64,000 nt of DNA from JABCZH01 sp963803775 (GCA_963803775.1 CAWDNS010000007.1:744001-808000); one strand, 5' to 3'. Shown: positions 34,797 through 43,204, numbered from the stretch's first letter. The notes: generated by a model from the sequence alone, not told the origin. Program-made: numbers and translations.

Positions 34797-35239
34797 CAGT
34801 GCCCCAGGTGGTAGGGATGCCCCTTTAGGATGGTGAATGCGCGATACAACTGTTCTAACAAGACTATCCGCGCCAACTCATGTGCCAGGGTCATTTTACC
34901 CAGTGACAGCACCAGAGTTGCAGACCGCCGGGCTTCGTCGCTGAAACCATCCGCCGCGCCGATGGCGAACAACAACGGAGATGAATTGCGGTCTTGATAT
35001 TCCCCAAGCCATTTGGCGAACTCTTCGGAGGAAAACCGCTTGCCACGGCTGTCCAGCAGCACCAGCGAATGCCTGACGGGACGCGCTCCCGGATTGCACA
35101 GCTTTAAAAGACTGGCTTCATCTTTTAAACCGACGCCTTCGACTTCGGCGTAGTGCTTCAGCCGTTTCAGGTATTCATCGGTCAATGACTGGATCGCGGT
35201 CGCCTTGGTCTTGCCGATCCATGCAATCTTGAGTTTCAC
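34796..35239 (-). CDS. rlmH: 23S rRNA (pseudouridine1915-N3)-methyltransferase
   Basis: 147 residues. SPOUT-fold motifs: KIAWIGKTKATAIQSLTDEY, LVLLDSRGKRFSSEEFAKWL, FAIGAADGFSDEARRSATLV (knot) and LSLGKMTLAHELARIVLLEQ with Y-R-A-F-T-I-L-K-G-H-P-Y-H. It methylates helix 69 of the 50S subunit. The next gene cobO starts inside its stop codon. Confidence 0.94.
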   Translation of the reverse strand: MKLKIAWIGKTKATAIQSLTDEYLKRLKHYAEVEGVGLKDEASLLKLCNPGARPVRHSLVLLDSRGKRFSSEEFAKWLGEYQDRNSSPLLFAIGAADGFSDEARRSATLVLSLGKMTLAHELARIVLLEQLYRAFTILKGHPYHLGH

Positions 35240-35250
35240 GAAAAGGATTT

Positions 35251-35322
35251 AACCACAGCGGGCACAGAGGAACACAGAGTGATTTTGGTTTCCCTTGTGT
35301 TTCTTAGTGCCCTCTGTGGTTT
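35251..35322. repeat. CACAGAGG-family dispersed repeat, copy 2 (inverted pair)
   Basis: AACCACAGCGGGCACAGAGG plus AACACAGAG (35251-35279) faces a complement unit (35296-35322) that reads AAACCACAGAGGGCAC on the minus strand. Together they form a long imperfect hairpin between rlmH and the methyltransferase gene, touching the latter's stop codon. Confidence 0.75.
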
Positions 35323-36148
35323 AGGTTTTAGTCCCCGAAGCCAGCACGACCGTCGCGCCAAACTTTATGCTTCCGCCGTCAGCATATCGCGCCAACGACT
35401 CCAGCACCTCGCGATTCATTTGCTCCCATTTCTCCGCCGGAACCCGCTTGATCATGGGCAAGAAGGGCGTCGACATTACCTGCGCCTGTTCCCAAACTTC
35501 CTCCGCGGGACCGGGCCAGGTCCAGGGCAATGTCTTCGTGGCTTCTTCAATCTGCTGAAACCCAGCTTCGCGAAGCGCGGCCGAAAGGCTGCCCGGCTGT
35601 CCGTAGCGGCAAGGATATTGCCCCGGCGGCGTCCGCTCCCCACCCGCATATTTATGCGCCACACCCATCATGCTCAACCAAAAGGGCTGCTCGAACGGTC
35701 CCCAGGCCAAGAAACATGCGGGGGCCCCCTTTTTCAGCACGCGAAGCGCCTCTTGCAGTGCCTTCGTTTCAAAGAACATCACCCCGAATCGCGAGGTGAC
35801 CAGATCAAAGCTATTGTCAGGAAAAGGAAGTTCGTGTGCGTCTGCTTGCTTGATTGTAAGATTCGTTAGCTTCCGCTCGCGCGCCCGCTCAGCGGCAATC
35901 TCCAGAAGCTCGGCGCTGAGATCTAAAGCCGTGACCTGTCCGCCCGGCTCAACCCGCGAAGCCAGGCTGATTGCAGGCTCGCCCGTGCCGCTGGCCAGGT
36001 CCAAGACCTTCATGCCCGCGCGGGGCTGTGCATAGTCCACCAGCGCTTGTGTGACGTCCCGCCCCATAGCGGCCGACTTGGCCTTCCATTTATCGGCGGC
36101 GATCAGCCGATAAGAAGAACCCCAGTCCGGTTTACTAGAGGAATTCAT
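35321..36148 (-). CDS. Class I SAM-dependent methyltransferase (UbiE-like)
   Basis: 275 residues. Motif I is VLDLASGTGEPAISLASRVE, followed by VTALDLSAELLEIAAERARE, LPFPDNSFDLVTSRFGVMFF and EALRVLKKGAPACFLAWG. The Y...W at the N-terminus (YRLIAADKWKAKSAAMGRDV) resembles quinone methyltransferases, but the gene sits between rsfS and rlmH, where no such enzyme is expected, so the substrate is unknown. Confidence 0.85.
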   Translation of the reverse strand: MNSSSKPDWGSSYRLIAADKWKAKSAAMGRDVTQALVDYAQPRAGMKVLDLASGTGEPAISLASRVEPGGQVTALDLSAELLEIAAERARERKLTNLTIKQADAHELPFPDNSFDLVTSRFGVMFFETKALQEALRVLKKGAPACFLAWGPFEQPFWLSMMGVAHKYAGGERTPPGQYPCRYGQPGSLSAALREAGFQQIEEATKTLPWTWPGPAEEVWEQAQVMSTPFLPMIKRVPAEKWEQMNREVLESLARYADGGSIKFGATVVLASGTKT

Positions 36149-36172
36149 AGGAAAGATCGAAACCGTGTTAAT

Positions 36173-36589
36173 CTAGGCTCCCTTGCGAGCCAAATTCCGC
36201 GCCGGCGCGCGTTTGCTTTTTGCCCGCCCCATCAACTCCGCCGGCTCCAACTTCTTTGCCGACTTCCACAGCCGTTCCAGATCATAGAACCGGCGCGCCT
36301 TCTCCGAGAATACATGCACCACGAAATCGAAGTAATCGATCAGCACCCATTCCGCCTGTTTGTAGCCTTCAATATTGTTGGGGTGCATTCCAGCTTTCTT
36401 TAGCCGGAGTTCCACTTCGTCGGCAATCGCCTGCACCTGGCGCGGGTTGCTGCCGTTGCACACGACGAAATAGTCGGTGAACGCTCCCGATCCCTTTTCC
36501 AGCTCCAAAATTGTGATTTCGTCCGCCTTCTTGTCCTGGCAGGCGGTAATTGCTTCGGCGACTTGGCTTTTCAGGCTGGATTTCTTCAT
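36173..36589 (-). CDS. rsfS: Ribosomal silencing factor
   Basis: About 138 residues from the ATG at 36589 (MKKSSLKSQVAEA). RsfS marks: ITACQDKKADEITILELEKG, FTDYFVVCNGSNPRQVQAIA, and A-E-W-V-L-I-D-Y-F-D-F-V-V-H-V-F-S. It binds ribosomal protein L14 and blocks subunit joining. A basic tail (AKSKRAPARNLARKGA) follows the domain. In many bacteria it is next to nadD; here a GloVer repeat gene lies between. The ATG has no good ribosome-binding site of its own (see the short upstream frame). Confidence 0.92.
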   Translation of the reverse strand: MKKSSLKSQVAEAITACQDKKADEITILELEKGSGAFTDYFVVCNGSNPRQVQAIADEVELRLKKAGMHPNNIEGYKQAEWVLIDYFDFVVHVFSEKARRFYDLERLWKSAKKLEPAELMGRAKSKRAPARNLARKGA

Positions 36590-36609
36590 GTAATGTTCGG
36601 GTGGGACAT
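36586..36609 (-). other. Possible 7-codon leader peptide overlapping the rsfS start
   Basis: ATG at 36609 encodes M-S-H-P-N-I-T and stops with TGA inside the rsfS ATG (ATGA). GAGGAG lies 8 bp upstream of this ATG, and TACAAT (36629-36634) could be a -10 box. The arrangement suggests translational coupling, but an alternative TTG start for rsfS at 36625 would remove it. Confidence 0.35.
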
Positions 36610-36673
36610 TTCGTTGTCTCCTCAACTATTGTACCTGCTGAGAGCCGCCGCGCGAGGGTTGCTTGGCAGGGCC

Positions 36674-37951
36674 TTACTGGGTGATCCTGAACACGACTCC
36701 GTCGTTGTTTCGCCCACCGGCGACGGTTGTGCCGTATACGTTATCGTCTGGATCGAGGGTCACGGGTGAGGCTGGCTCGTACCCGAGATCGCCGTTTTGG
36801 GGAAAGCGAAACAGGCTTTCCGTCCAGTGTCCTCCTGATCTCGCCAGTTTAAACACAGTTCCTAGACCAGGCGCAGCGCCACCTAACAGGGTTGTGCCGT
36901 AAAGGCTTCCTGCGGAATCGATGACTAAGCTGGATTCGGGCTCTGAACCGTCACTCCCGCCAGCAAAATTGTGAAGGATAGTCTCGACCCAGCTTCTTCC
37001 CCCGTTCGGTGTCAACTCGAAGGCCGTGCCTAAACCGAATTTTCCACCAGCGAAAGTCGTCCCGTACAGATTTCCGGCGGCATCAGATATCAAGCCTGCC
37101 ACCGGGTCGCTTCCGTCTTTACTTCCACTCAATCCGTCAAATGCGTAAACCACGCTAAACATCCAGTTTCCACCGAACGGAGACAACTCGAAAACTGAGC
37201 CACCTTTTTGCGGGCCGGGAGGCTGAACGGTGCCGTAGAGATTCCCAACACCATCGAAAACAAGGTTACCCAAGGGCCAGGTTCCATCGCTGCTGGTGCC
37301 AGTAAAGGCGTAAAGTACGCTCTCCGTCCACCCCGATTGTGAAGACTCCAACTCAAAGACAGTCCCGCATCCGGGCCCCGCGTCTTGGCAACCAAGGTTA
37401 CCGCCCGTCTTCGTGGTGCCGTAGAGATTCCCGGCGGAGTCGAAGATAACTCCCGCTTGAGGATTCGCGCCGTCAGCGCAATTCGCGGCAGAGCAAAAGT
37501 TATAAAGCACGGTTTCGGTCCATTGGTCGCCGTTTGAGGACGGCGACAGCTTGAAGACTACGCCGCATCCCGTGGTCGCACATGCTGACTGGCTCACTCC
37601 TCCATAAATAGTCGTGCCATATAAATTTCCAACCGAGTCGAGCACCAAGTTCCCTTGTGGGTACCACCCGGTCGCACCTTTGTGACTGAACCTGAAAAGG
37701 AGGTGATATCCGGTGGTCGGTGAAATCTCGTAAACGGTGCCCGAATTCGTGAGATCCCCGTTGTACGGGTAGGTCGTGCCGTAAGCATTTCCCCGCGAGT
37801 CGGTGACCAAGCCGGAAGTGGGGCTGAAGTTCCCGGAGTTGAAGCTATGTAACACCTTGTAACTCGCCGCCAACGCGTTATTTGGTGCTGGCACAGCCAA
37901 TGCAGCAACAACGAACATTCGCGCAAACCGGAGAAATACTTTGGATCGCAT
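36674..37951 (-). CDS. Secreted GloVer-type tandem repeat protein
   Basis: About 425 residues from the ATG at 37951, with a signal peptide (FARMFVVAALAVPAPNNALA). Seven repeats carry the motif G-N-L-Y-G-T-T followed by G-G and a V-F-E/K-L strand (for example GNLYGTTIYGGVSQ, GNLYGTTFAGGKFG, GSLYGTTLLGGAAP). These build a beta-propeller-like or solenoid structure of unknown role. It interrupts the usual nadD-rsfS adjacency, consistent with later insertion of an accessory gene. Confidence 0.85.
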   Translation of the reverse strand: MRSKVFLRFARMFVVAALAVPAPNNALAASYKVLHSFNSGNFSPTSGLVTDSRGNAYGTTYPYNGDLTNSGTVYEISPTTGYHLLFRFSHKGATGWYPQGNLVLDSVGNLYGTTIYGGVSQSACATTGCGVVFKLSPSSNGDQWTETVLYNFCSAANCADGANPQAGVIFDSAGNLYGTTKTGGNLGCQDAGPGCGTVFELESSQSGWTESVLYAFTGTSSDGTWPLGNLVFDGVGNLYGTVQPPGPQKGGSVFELSPFGGNWMFSVVYAFDGLSGSKDGSDPVAGLISDAAGNLYGTTFAGGKFGLGTAFELTPNGGRSWVETILHNFAGGSDGSEPESSLVIDSAGSLYGTTLLGGAAPGLGTVFKLARSGGHWTESLFRFPQNGDLGYEPASPVTLDPDDNVYGTTVAGGRNNDGVVFRITQ

Positions 37952-38067
37952 TAACGACCTCCACCGGGGACGAACTATCGGGAACAAAGGGGGAGCGAGA
38001 CTAGGGTGTTGCCGACGGTTGAGAAGTGTAGCATTTTAATGGCTGTCACCACGCCAAAGACTCGACG

Positions 38068-38763
38068 CTATCGCCCGCCGTATAACCCCATCTTCCTGAT
38101 GTACTCCCCAACCGCTGGTTCCACAAACTTAGCCAGCGATTTCTTGCCGCTGACCGCCTCCCGGATTGCTGTCGCGGAAACGTTCTGCTGCACGCCGTCG
38201 AGCAGGTGCACCGTCACTCCCGGCAACATCAAGTCTCCCTTAGCCGGCTGTTTCGCGAATGGTTTGGTCACCGCCGCTTTCGGGCGCAGCCGCTCTGGCA
38301 AAGCGTTGGCTACATCGGCCAAGGAATATCCCGGACGACTGGCCACAATGAACGGACATTCTCGAAATAGCGCTTCTGCCTGGTGCCACTTCGCTATGTC
38401 GTTAAAAGCGTCGATGCCAATCAGGAAAAACAGTTGGTCGGCCTTCTTTAACACGGACTTCATCCGCTGGACCGTATCGATGCTGTAATTCACCTCTGGC
38501 ACTGGCGCGCCCTTTTTTCCGGAAGCCGACAGCGCAGGCGCTTCGAGAAGCGACGGAACAAACATCTTCTCCCCCATGGTCGCCAGCACCACCATGGCAT
38601 AGCGATCAGCAAACGCCGCCAGTGGCTGCTTTTTGTGTGGCGGATTCCCCGTCGGCACAAAGTAGATGCGTCCCAGGGAAAAACGTTCCTGCGCCGCTTG
38701 CGCCAGAGCCAGGTGGCCACGATGAATGGGGTCAAATGTTCCGCTGAAAAGGCCGATGTTCAT
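38068..38763 (-). CDS. nadD: Nicotinate-nucleotide adenylyltransferase
   Basis: 231 residues from the ATG at 38763 (MNIGLFSGTFDPIHRGHLAL with the HxGH site). Also seen: FVPTGNPPHKKQPLAAFADR, YSIDTVQRMK, FFLIGIDAFNDIAKWHQAEA and SATAIREAVSGKKS near the end. NadD forms deamido-NAD from nicotinate mononucleotide. It is divergent from the histidine kinase, with 87 bp between the starts. Confidence 0.94.
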   Translation of the reverse strand: MNIGLFSGTFDPIHRGHLALAQAAQERFSLGRIYFVPTGNPPHKKQPLAAFADRYAMVVLATMGEKMFVPSLLEAPALSASGKKGAPVPEVNYSIDTVQRMKSVLKKADQLFFLIGIDAFNDIAKWHQAEALFRECPFIVASRPGYSLADVANALPERLRPKAAVTKPFAKQPAKGDLMLPGVTVHLLDGVQQNVSATAIREAVSGKKSLAKFVEPAVGEYIRKMGLYGGR

Positions 38764-38850
38764 ATATGCTAACCATGTCCTCCTGGCCAATGTCTCTCTA
38801 GCGTCACATCGTCAAAACCATGTACTCCCGTAACTCGCACAGTTCCCATT

Positions 38851-41136
38851 GTGGAACTAGATTTGGACTGCATGCGATTGAAGCTCCCCCTTCTACGCGC
38901 GCGCTACATTCCCCCGGCTCGGGCGCCCATCCTCCGGTATGGCGTCGCCATCCTCAGCATTACCCTTGCTCTGATACCGGCCTGGATGCTTTCCGACGTG
39001 GTGGAAAGCCGCTTGGTAGTATTCGCGGTCGCCATCATGGTCAGCGCCTGGTATGGCGGCTGGAAGCCTGGCCTGGTTGCGACCTCGTTCGCCCTCACCG
39101 TAAGCGCCTATTTCTCACTGGCTGCGGGACGGTCGCCATCCGAATATCGCAACGCCATCATACATCTCATATTGTTTGTTTTCGTGGCGGTGCTGATTTG
39201 CTCCTTCAACGCCGCACTGCGTTCGGCCCAGGAAGGCCTGCGCCGCTCCGAGGTCAACTTCCGTTCGTTAGTGACCAACGCCCCTTATGGTATTTGCCGT
39301 TGTGACGCCGACGGGGTGCTACTTAGCGCCAATCCTGCCCTGGTCAGTCTCCTCGGCTATGCTTCAGAGGCAGAGTTGGTGGGGCACAACCTGGTGACTC
39401 TGCATGCTGATCCTCAACAGTGGTTCACCATCGCCGATCACTTTCGTGCCGAGCGTCAATTCCATGGGTTGTCTTCGGATTGGATCCGCAAGAACCGTGG
39501 CACGGTAACCGTACGTCTTTCCGGACGCACCATTCGTGACGAAGATAATGCTGTCTTTTTTGAGCTCTTCGCTGAGGACGTCAGCGAGCATCGCACCCTG
39601 GAGCAGCAGCTCCGGCAGGCGCAAAAGATGGAAGCCGTCGGCCGCCTTGCCGGGGGCATTGCCCACGACTTCAACAATCTGCTGATGGTCATCTCCGGCT
39701 ACGCCGAGTTTCTGTTGGATCGCATTGGGTCCGAACCCACAGTACGCGGGCCGGCTCAGGAAATCGCCCGCGCCGCCAACCGGGCCACTGCCCTCACCCG
39801 TCAGCTCCTGGCCTTCAGCCGCAAGCAAATGCTCGCGCCCAAAGTTCTCGATTTGAATACCGTGGTCACGGAAAACCTGAAATTGCTTACCCGGCTGATT
39901 GGAGAAGACATCGAGCTGGTGATGATTCCGGGGACGGAGTTGGGTGCGGTGCGCGCCGATCCCAGCCAGATCGAACAAGTGATCATGAATCTTGCGGTCA
40001 ACGCCCGCGATGCCATGCCGCAGGGCGGCAAACTCACCATTGAGACCACCAATGTTTCACTCGACGAAAGTTATGCCCGTCTGCACGCTCCCGCTGAACC
40101 GGGACAGTATGTAATGTTGGCCATCACCGATACCGGCATGGGCATGGATGTCGAAACTCAGAGCCATATCTTCGAGCCCTTCTTTACCACCAAGGGAATC
40201 AAAGGCACCGGCCTCGGTCTCTCGACCGTTTACGGCATCGTCAAACAGAGCGGCGGCTACATCTGGGTGTACAGTGAACCTCGGCGGGGTACTTCGTTCA
40301 AAGTCTATCTGCCGCAGGTGACGGCGGCTGGAGAATTCACTACTCCGCAACCGTCCGTCCCAAGCGTTGAGGTCTTTCCGGGTCACGAAACCATCCTGCT
40401 GGTGGAAGACGAGACCAACGTACGCCAGCTCACCCGCCACTACTTGCAGGGCCAGGGATATACCGTGCTCGAAGCCGCTGACCCTGCCACTGCGGTTCAG
40501 ATTTCAAATTCTCACGCCGGTCCGATTCACCTGTTGTTCACCGATGTCGTCATGCCCGGCATGAATGGCCGCCAACTGGCCCAGGCCATTACTTCGGCGC
40601 GTCCGGAGACTCGAGTGCTTTACATGTCGGGCTATACCGAGAACGTCATCGGACACAATGGCACTCTCGACGTCAACGTCAACTTGTTGCAGAAACCCTT
40701 TACGCTCCCTGCGCTCAAAGCGAAAGTACGTGAAGTATTGGATACCTTAATTTCGGAGGATGCTATGTCCGCTCGTTCGAGTCAGAAGTCCGCCGCCAGC
40801 GGAAGGTTGTCTCCGTTCCGCGCTCAGCGTTTCAATCTTCATTTGCCCTTGAAGTATCGGCCGCTGGGAGAGCCCGATTGGCGCGCAGGAACCACGGAAA
40901 ATATCAGCCGTTCCGGAATGCTGTTTCGAGGAGAGGAGCCGATTTCACCCAGCGTCCAGGTGGAGATTTACCTGGTATTGCCGGCTGAGATCGCCGGACT
41001 GGCGTCCGCCGAGGTGGTGTGCCGAGGCGAGGTGGTGCGTTCGGTCGCCGGGGAAACTCCCGCCATGAGTCCGGCACTCGCTGCAAAGATTCTGCAATAT
41101 CACTTCCATCACGGCCCGCAGATGCCGCAGGCGTAG
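38851..41136 (+). CDS. Hybrid sensor histidine kinase with receiver and PilZ domains
   Basis: 761 residues. Order: an N-terminal block of about three to four membrane helices (AILSITLALIPAWMLSDVVE, VVFAVAIMVSAWYGGWKPGL, IIHLILFVFVAVLICSFNAA; KdpD-type DUF4118, residues 30-125); a PAS domain (about 130-245); HisKA with LAGGIAHDFNNLLMVISGYA (phosphorylated His near 270); HATPase with NLAVNARDAMPQGG and KGTGLGLSTVYGIVKQSGGY; a receiver domain with LLFTDVVMPGMNG (Asp near 563) and LLQKPFT; and a PilZ domain from about 655 (NLHLPLKYR, then NISRSGMLF). PilZ domains often bind cyclic di-GMP. An ATG at 40765 with GGAGG upstream could give a separate PilZ protein. Confidence 0.88.
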   Translation: MELDLDCMRLKLPLLRARYIPPARAPILRYGVAILSITLALIPAWMLSDVVESRLVVFAVAIMVSAWYGGWKPGLVATSFALTVSAYFSLAAGRSPSEYRNAIIHLILFVFVAVLICSFNAALRSAQEGLRRSEVNFRSLVTNAPYGICRCDADGVLLSANPALVSLLGYASEAELVGHNLVTLHADPQQWFTIADHFRAERQFHGLSSDWIRKNRGTVTVRLSGRTIRDEDNAVFFELFAEDVSEHRTLEQQLRQAQKMEAVGRLAGGIAHDFNNLLMVISGYAEFLLDRIGSEPTVRGPAQEIARAANRATALTRQLLAFSRKQMLAPKVLDLNTVVTENLKLLTRLIGEDIELVMIPGTELGAVRADPSQIEQVIMNLAVNARDAMPQGGKLTIETTNVSLDESYARLHAPAEPGQYVMLAITDTGMGMDVETQSHIFEPFFTTKGIKGTGLGLSTVYGIVKQSGGYIWVYSEPRRGTSFKVYLPQVTAAGEFTTPQPSVPSVEVFPGHETILLVEDETNVRQLTRHYLQGQGYTVLEAADPATAVQISNSHAGPIHLLFTDVVMPGMNGRQLAQAITSARPETRVLYMSGYTENVIGHNGTLDVNVNLLQKPFTLPALKAKVREVLDTLISEDAMSARSSQKSAASGRLSPFRAQRFNLHLPLKYRPLGEPDWRAGTTENISRSGMLFRGEEPISPSVQVEIYLVLPAEIAGLASAEVVCRGEVVRSVAGETPAMSPALAAKILQYHFHHGPQMPQA
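40765..41136 (+). other. Possible internally initiated PilZ protein
   Basis: An ATG at residue 639 of the hybrid kinase is preceded by GGAGG 6 bp upstream (40755-40759) and follows the end of the receiver domain. Initiation here would give a 123-residue protein with the PilZ domain only. Whether it is used cannot be told from sequence. Confidence 0.35.
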
Positions 41137-41160
41137 GCGGGCTATGCTGTGCCCCCGCGG

Positions 41161-42208
41161 TTAAATTTTGTTCTGAAGCCCGGAATCCGCAAACTGCAAC
41201 CTTGCTTCATCCACTTTGTCCGCCATAGCGAACTTCAGTTCCTCAATGCCTTTTCCCGTAACCGCCGAGACGGGAAATAGCTCCAACTTTTTCTTCTTGC
41301 AGTAGGCTTTTAGCTTGGCCAGCTTGTCTTTGTTAGCAACGTCGATCTTCGACGCCACCATCAACATCGGCTTTTCCTCTAACTTGGCCCCGAAGCTCTT
41401 CAGTTCACGATTAATCACTTCCACATCCTTCACCGGATCAGGGCGGCCGCTGGCATCGGACACGTCCACCATATGCACCAGCAATCGCGTGCGCTCGATG
41501 TGCCTGAGAAACTGCGTGCCGAGCCCCGCTCCAGTGTGTGCGCCCTCGATCAGCCCAGGAATGTCTGCCACCACGAAACTGCGCTCTCCTGCGATGTCGC
41601 CCACAGCCACCACCCCCAAGTTCGGCTGTAGCGTAGTAAAGGGATAGTCGGCGATCTTTGGCCGCGCCGCCGAAATCCGCGATATCAGCGTAGATTTGCC
41701 CACGTTCGGAAATCCCACCAGGCCGACATCTGCCAGCAACTTCAACTCCAGGCGGAACGTTCGCTCTTCCCCAGGTCGTCCGTCCTCATGCTCGCGCGGC
41801 GCTTGGTGTGTAGAAGTTGCGAAACGCGCATTTCCTCGCCCGCCGCGTCCACCGCGGGCAATGATCACACGCTCATCCGCATGCGAGAAGTCATGGACTT
41901 TGTCGCCAGTGTCAGCGTCGTAAACAATCGTCCCCACCGGAACTTTCAGCAGCACATCTTCGCCTTCGCCGCCCGCTTTTGTTGGAACCCTCGCCATGCC
42001 GCCCACGCTGCGCTTTGTATTCAGGGTTGAAGCGAAAATGTACCAGCGTATTGTGCCGCTCGCTCGATTCCATGATGACGTCCCCGCCATTGCCGCCATC
42101 GCCGCCCGAAGGCCCTCCCCGCGGGACAAACTTCTCCCGCCGGAACGCCATGCAGCCATTGCCGCCGTCGCCCGCCTTTACCCGAATTGTGGCTTCATCG
42201 ATAAACAT
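41161..42208 (-). CDS. obgE: GTPase Obg, frame broken after the N-terminal domain
   Basis: The start (ATG 42208) gives MFIDEATIRVKAGDGGNGCM and the glycine-rich Obg fold up to GRHGEGSNK. The rest, beginning AGGEGEDVLLKVPVGTIVYD and including GFPNVGKSTLISRISAARPK (G1), ADIPGLIEGAHTGAGLG (G3) and KIDV (G4), is in another frame to the stop at 41161. Removing one A from the AAAA after TCCAAC at about 41975-41982 joins them. Obg is essential in most bacteria (ribosome assembly and stringent response), so a homopolymer error is the best explanation. rpmA and rplU lie upstream, the usual order. Confidence 0.9.
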
Positions 42209-42220
42209 GTGGTCTGCTAG

Positions 42221-42300
42221 CCTCTGTGAACCCCTGTGCCCTCTGTGGTAAAGATTTTAAAACCATAACCACTGGGGACACAGAGGTTCACAGAGAACCA
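42221..42300. repeat. CACAGAGG-family dispersed repeat, copy 3 (inverted pair)
   Basis: CCTCTGTGAACCCCTGTGCC plus CTCTGTGGT and its imperfect complement AACCACTGGGGACACAGAGG plus TTCACAGAGA form arms of about 30 bp around a loop of about 18 bp, between obgE and the rpmA terminator. Confidence 0.8.
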
Positions 42301-42330
42301 TAAAAAACAAAAGCCTCGCATCGCGAGGCT
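42301..42330 (-). terminator. Intrinsic terminator after rpmA
   Basis: On the minus strand AGCCTCGC, a 3-base loop and GCGAGGCT (42330 to 42312) are followed by TTTGTTTTTT (42310-42302). It ends the rplU-rpmA transcript before obgE, so obgE may need its own promoter in the repeat-bearing gap. Confidence 0.85.
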
Positions 42331-42367
42331 GTGTACGCGTCCGTGTGGGCGGACACTCTTGTCCGGC

Positions 42368-42631
42368 TTACTTCGCTTCCACCGGCTCGACCATCACAAA
42401 TTTGCCCATCTGTCCCCGGTCCATAAACTTGATTCGCCCAGTGATCTTGGCAAACAAAGTGTCGTCTTTGCCGCGGCCGACATTCAGGCCCGGCTTCACC
42501 CGTGTGCCCCGTTGCCGCACGATGATTGTGCCGCCCGGAACCAGCTGCCCGCCGAAAGCTTTAAACCCCAGCCGCTGCGAATTCGAATCGCGGCCATTGC
42601 GTGATGTTCCTTGCCCTTTTTTATGTGCCAT
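42368..42631 (-). CDS. rpmA: 50S ribosomal protein L27
   Basis: 87 residues, starting MAHKKGQGTSRNGRDSNSQR (no cleaved N-terminal extension of the Firmicutes type), with LGFKAFGGQLVPGGTIIVRQ, RGTRVKPGLNVGRGKDDTLF and FVMVEP. It contributes to the peptidyl-transferase region of the 50S subunit. It follows rplU by 87 bp and has an intrinsic terminator downstream. Confidence 0.97.
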   Translation of the reverse strand: MAHKKGQGTSRNGRDSNSQRLGFKAFGGQLVPGGTIIVRQRGTRVKPGLNVGRGKDDTLFAKITGRIKFMDRGQMGKFVMVEPVEAK

Positions 42632-42718
42632 AAGTTCCTCGTTAATCTGTGGGCCGGCTCTCGTGAGCCTGCCCTGAGCGGAGTCGAAGGGTCCAAGCCG
42701 TGCGCAGCTCGGCAGTTT

Positions 42719-43204
42719 CTACTTCTTTTTCTTCGGCGCGGCCTTTTTGTGCGCCTTCTTGTGTACTGGCTTCTTCGCCGCAGCCTTCTTGTGCGCCGCC
42801 TTAGTTCTGCCAGTCTTCACTTCAGCCACTTCCACCGGAGCCGCCTTCTTCACTTTCGGCGTCTTTTTCTCCAGCTCGGGAGCCTTGAACTTATGTCCGT
42901 CGAACGCAATCTCGACGATCCGCACCGCGGTGTAGTTCTGCCGGTGTCCGCGCAGCTTCTTGTATTGTTTCTTGCGTTTGTAGTGGAAGACCAGGATCTT
43001 TTTCTCGCGGCCCTGCTCAACGATTTCGCCCGTCACCTGTGCGCCCGACTTGGGCACACCGATCTGGCCCGCCTCGGCTGAGACCGCCAGCACGTCGCTG
43101 AATTCAATTTTGCCGTCGGTGCCGGTGCCCTGGCTCTCCACTCGAATTACATCGCCGGGCGCCACCCGGTACTGTTTCCCACCGGCGCGGATGACCGCGT
43201 ACAT
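42719..43204 (-). CDS. rplU: 50S ribosomal protein L21 with lysine-rich tail
   Basis: 161 residues from the ATG at 43204 (MYAVIRAGGKQYRVAPGDVI). Residues 1-105 are standard L21 (KILVFHYKRKKQYKKLRGHR, YTAVRIVEI). Residues about 115-161 form an extra tail rich in K, A and H (AAHKKAAAKKPVHKKAHKKA), low in complexity and resembling histone H1-like tails; usual L21 is about 103 residues. The upstream frame to 43336 is ruled out by the conserved L21 start. Confidence 0.96.
   Translation of the reverse strand: MYAVIRAGGKQYRVAPGDVIRVESQGTGTDGKIEFSDVLAVSAEAGQIGVPKSGAQVTGEIVEQGREKKILVFHYKRKKQYKKLRGHRQNYTAVRIVEIAFDGHKFKAPELEKKTPKVKKAAPVEVAEVKTGRTKAAHKKAAAKKPVHKKAHKKAAPKKKK

Noticed and set aside
34224..35239. 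Cobalamin riboswitch near cobO
   Set aside because: cobO overlaps rlmH by an ATGA junction, leaving no leader, and no B12-box-like sequence was seen.
41161..42208. Programmed ribosomal frameshift in obgE
   Set aside because: No slippery heptamer with a downstream pseudoknot is evident, and similar single-base breaks occur in unrelated genes nearby in the window.
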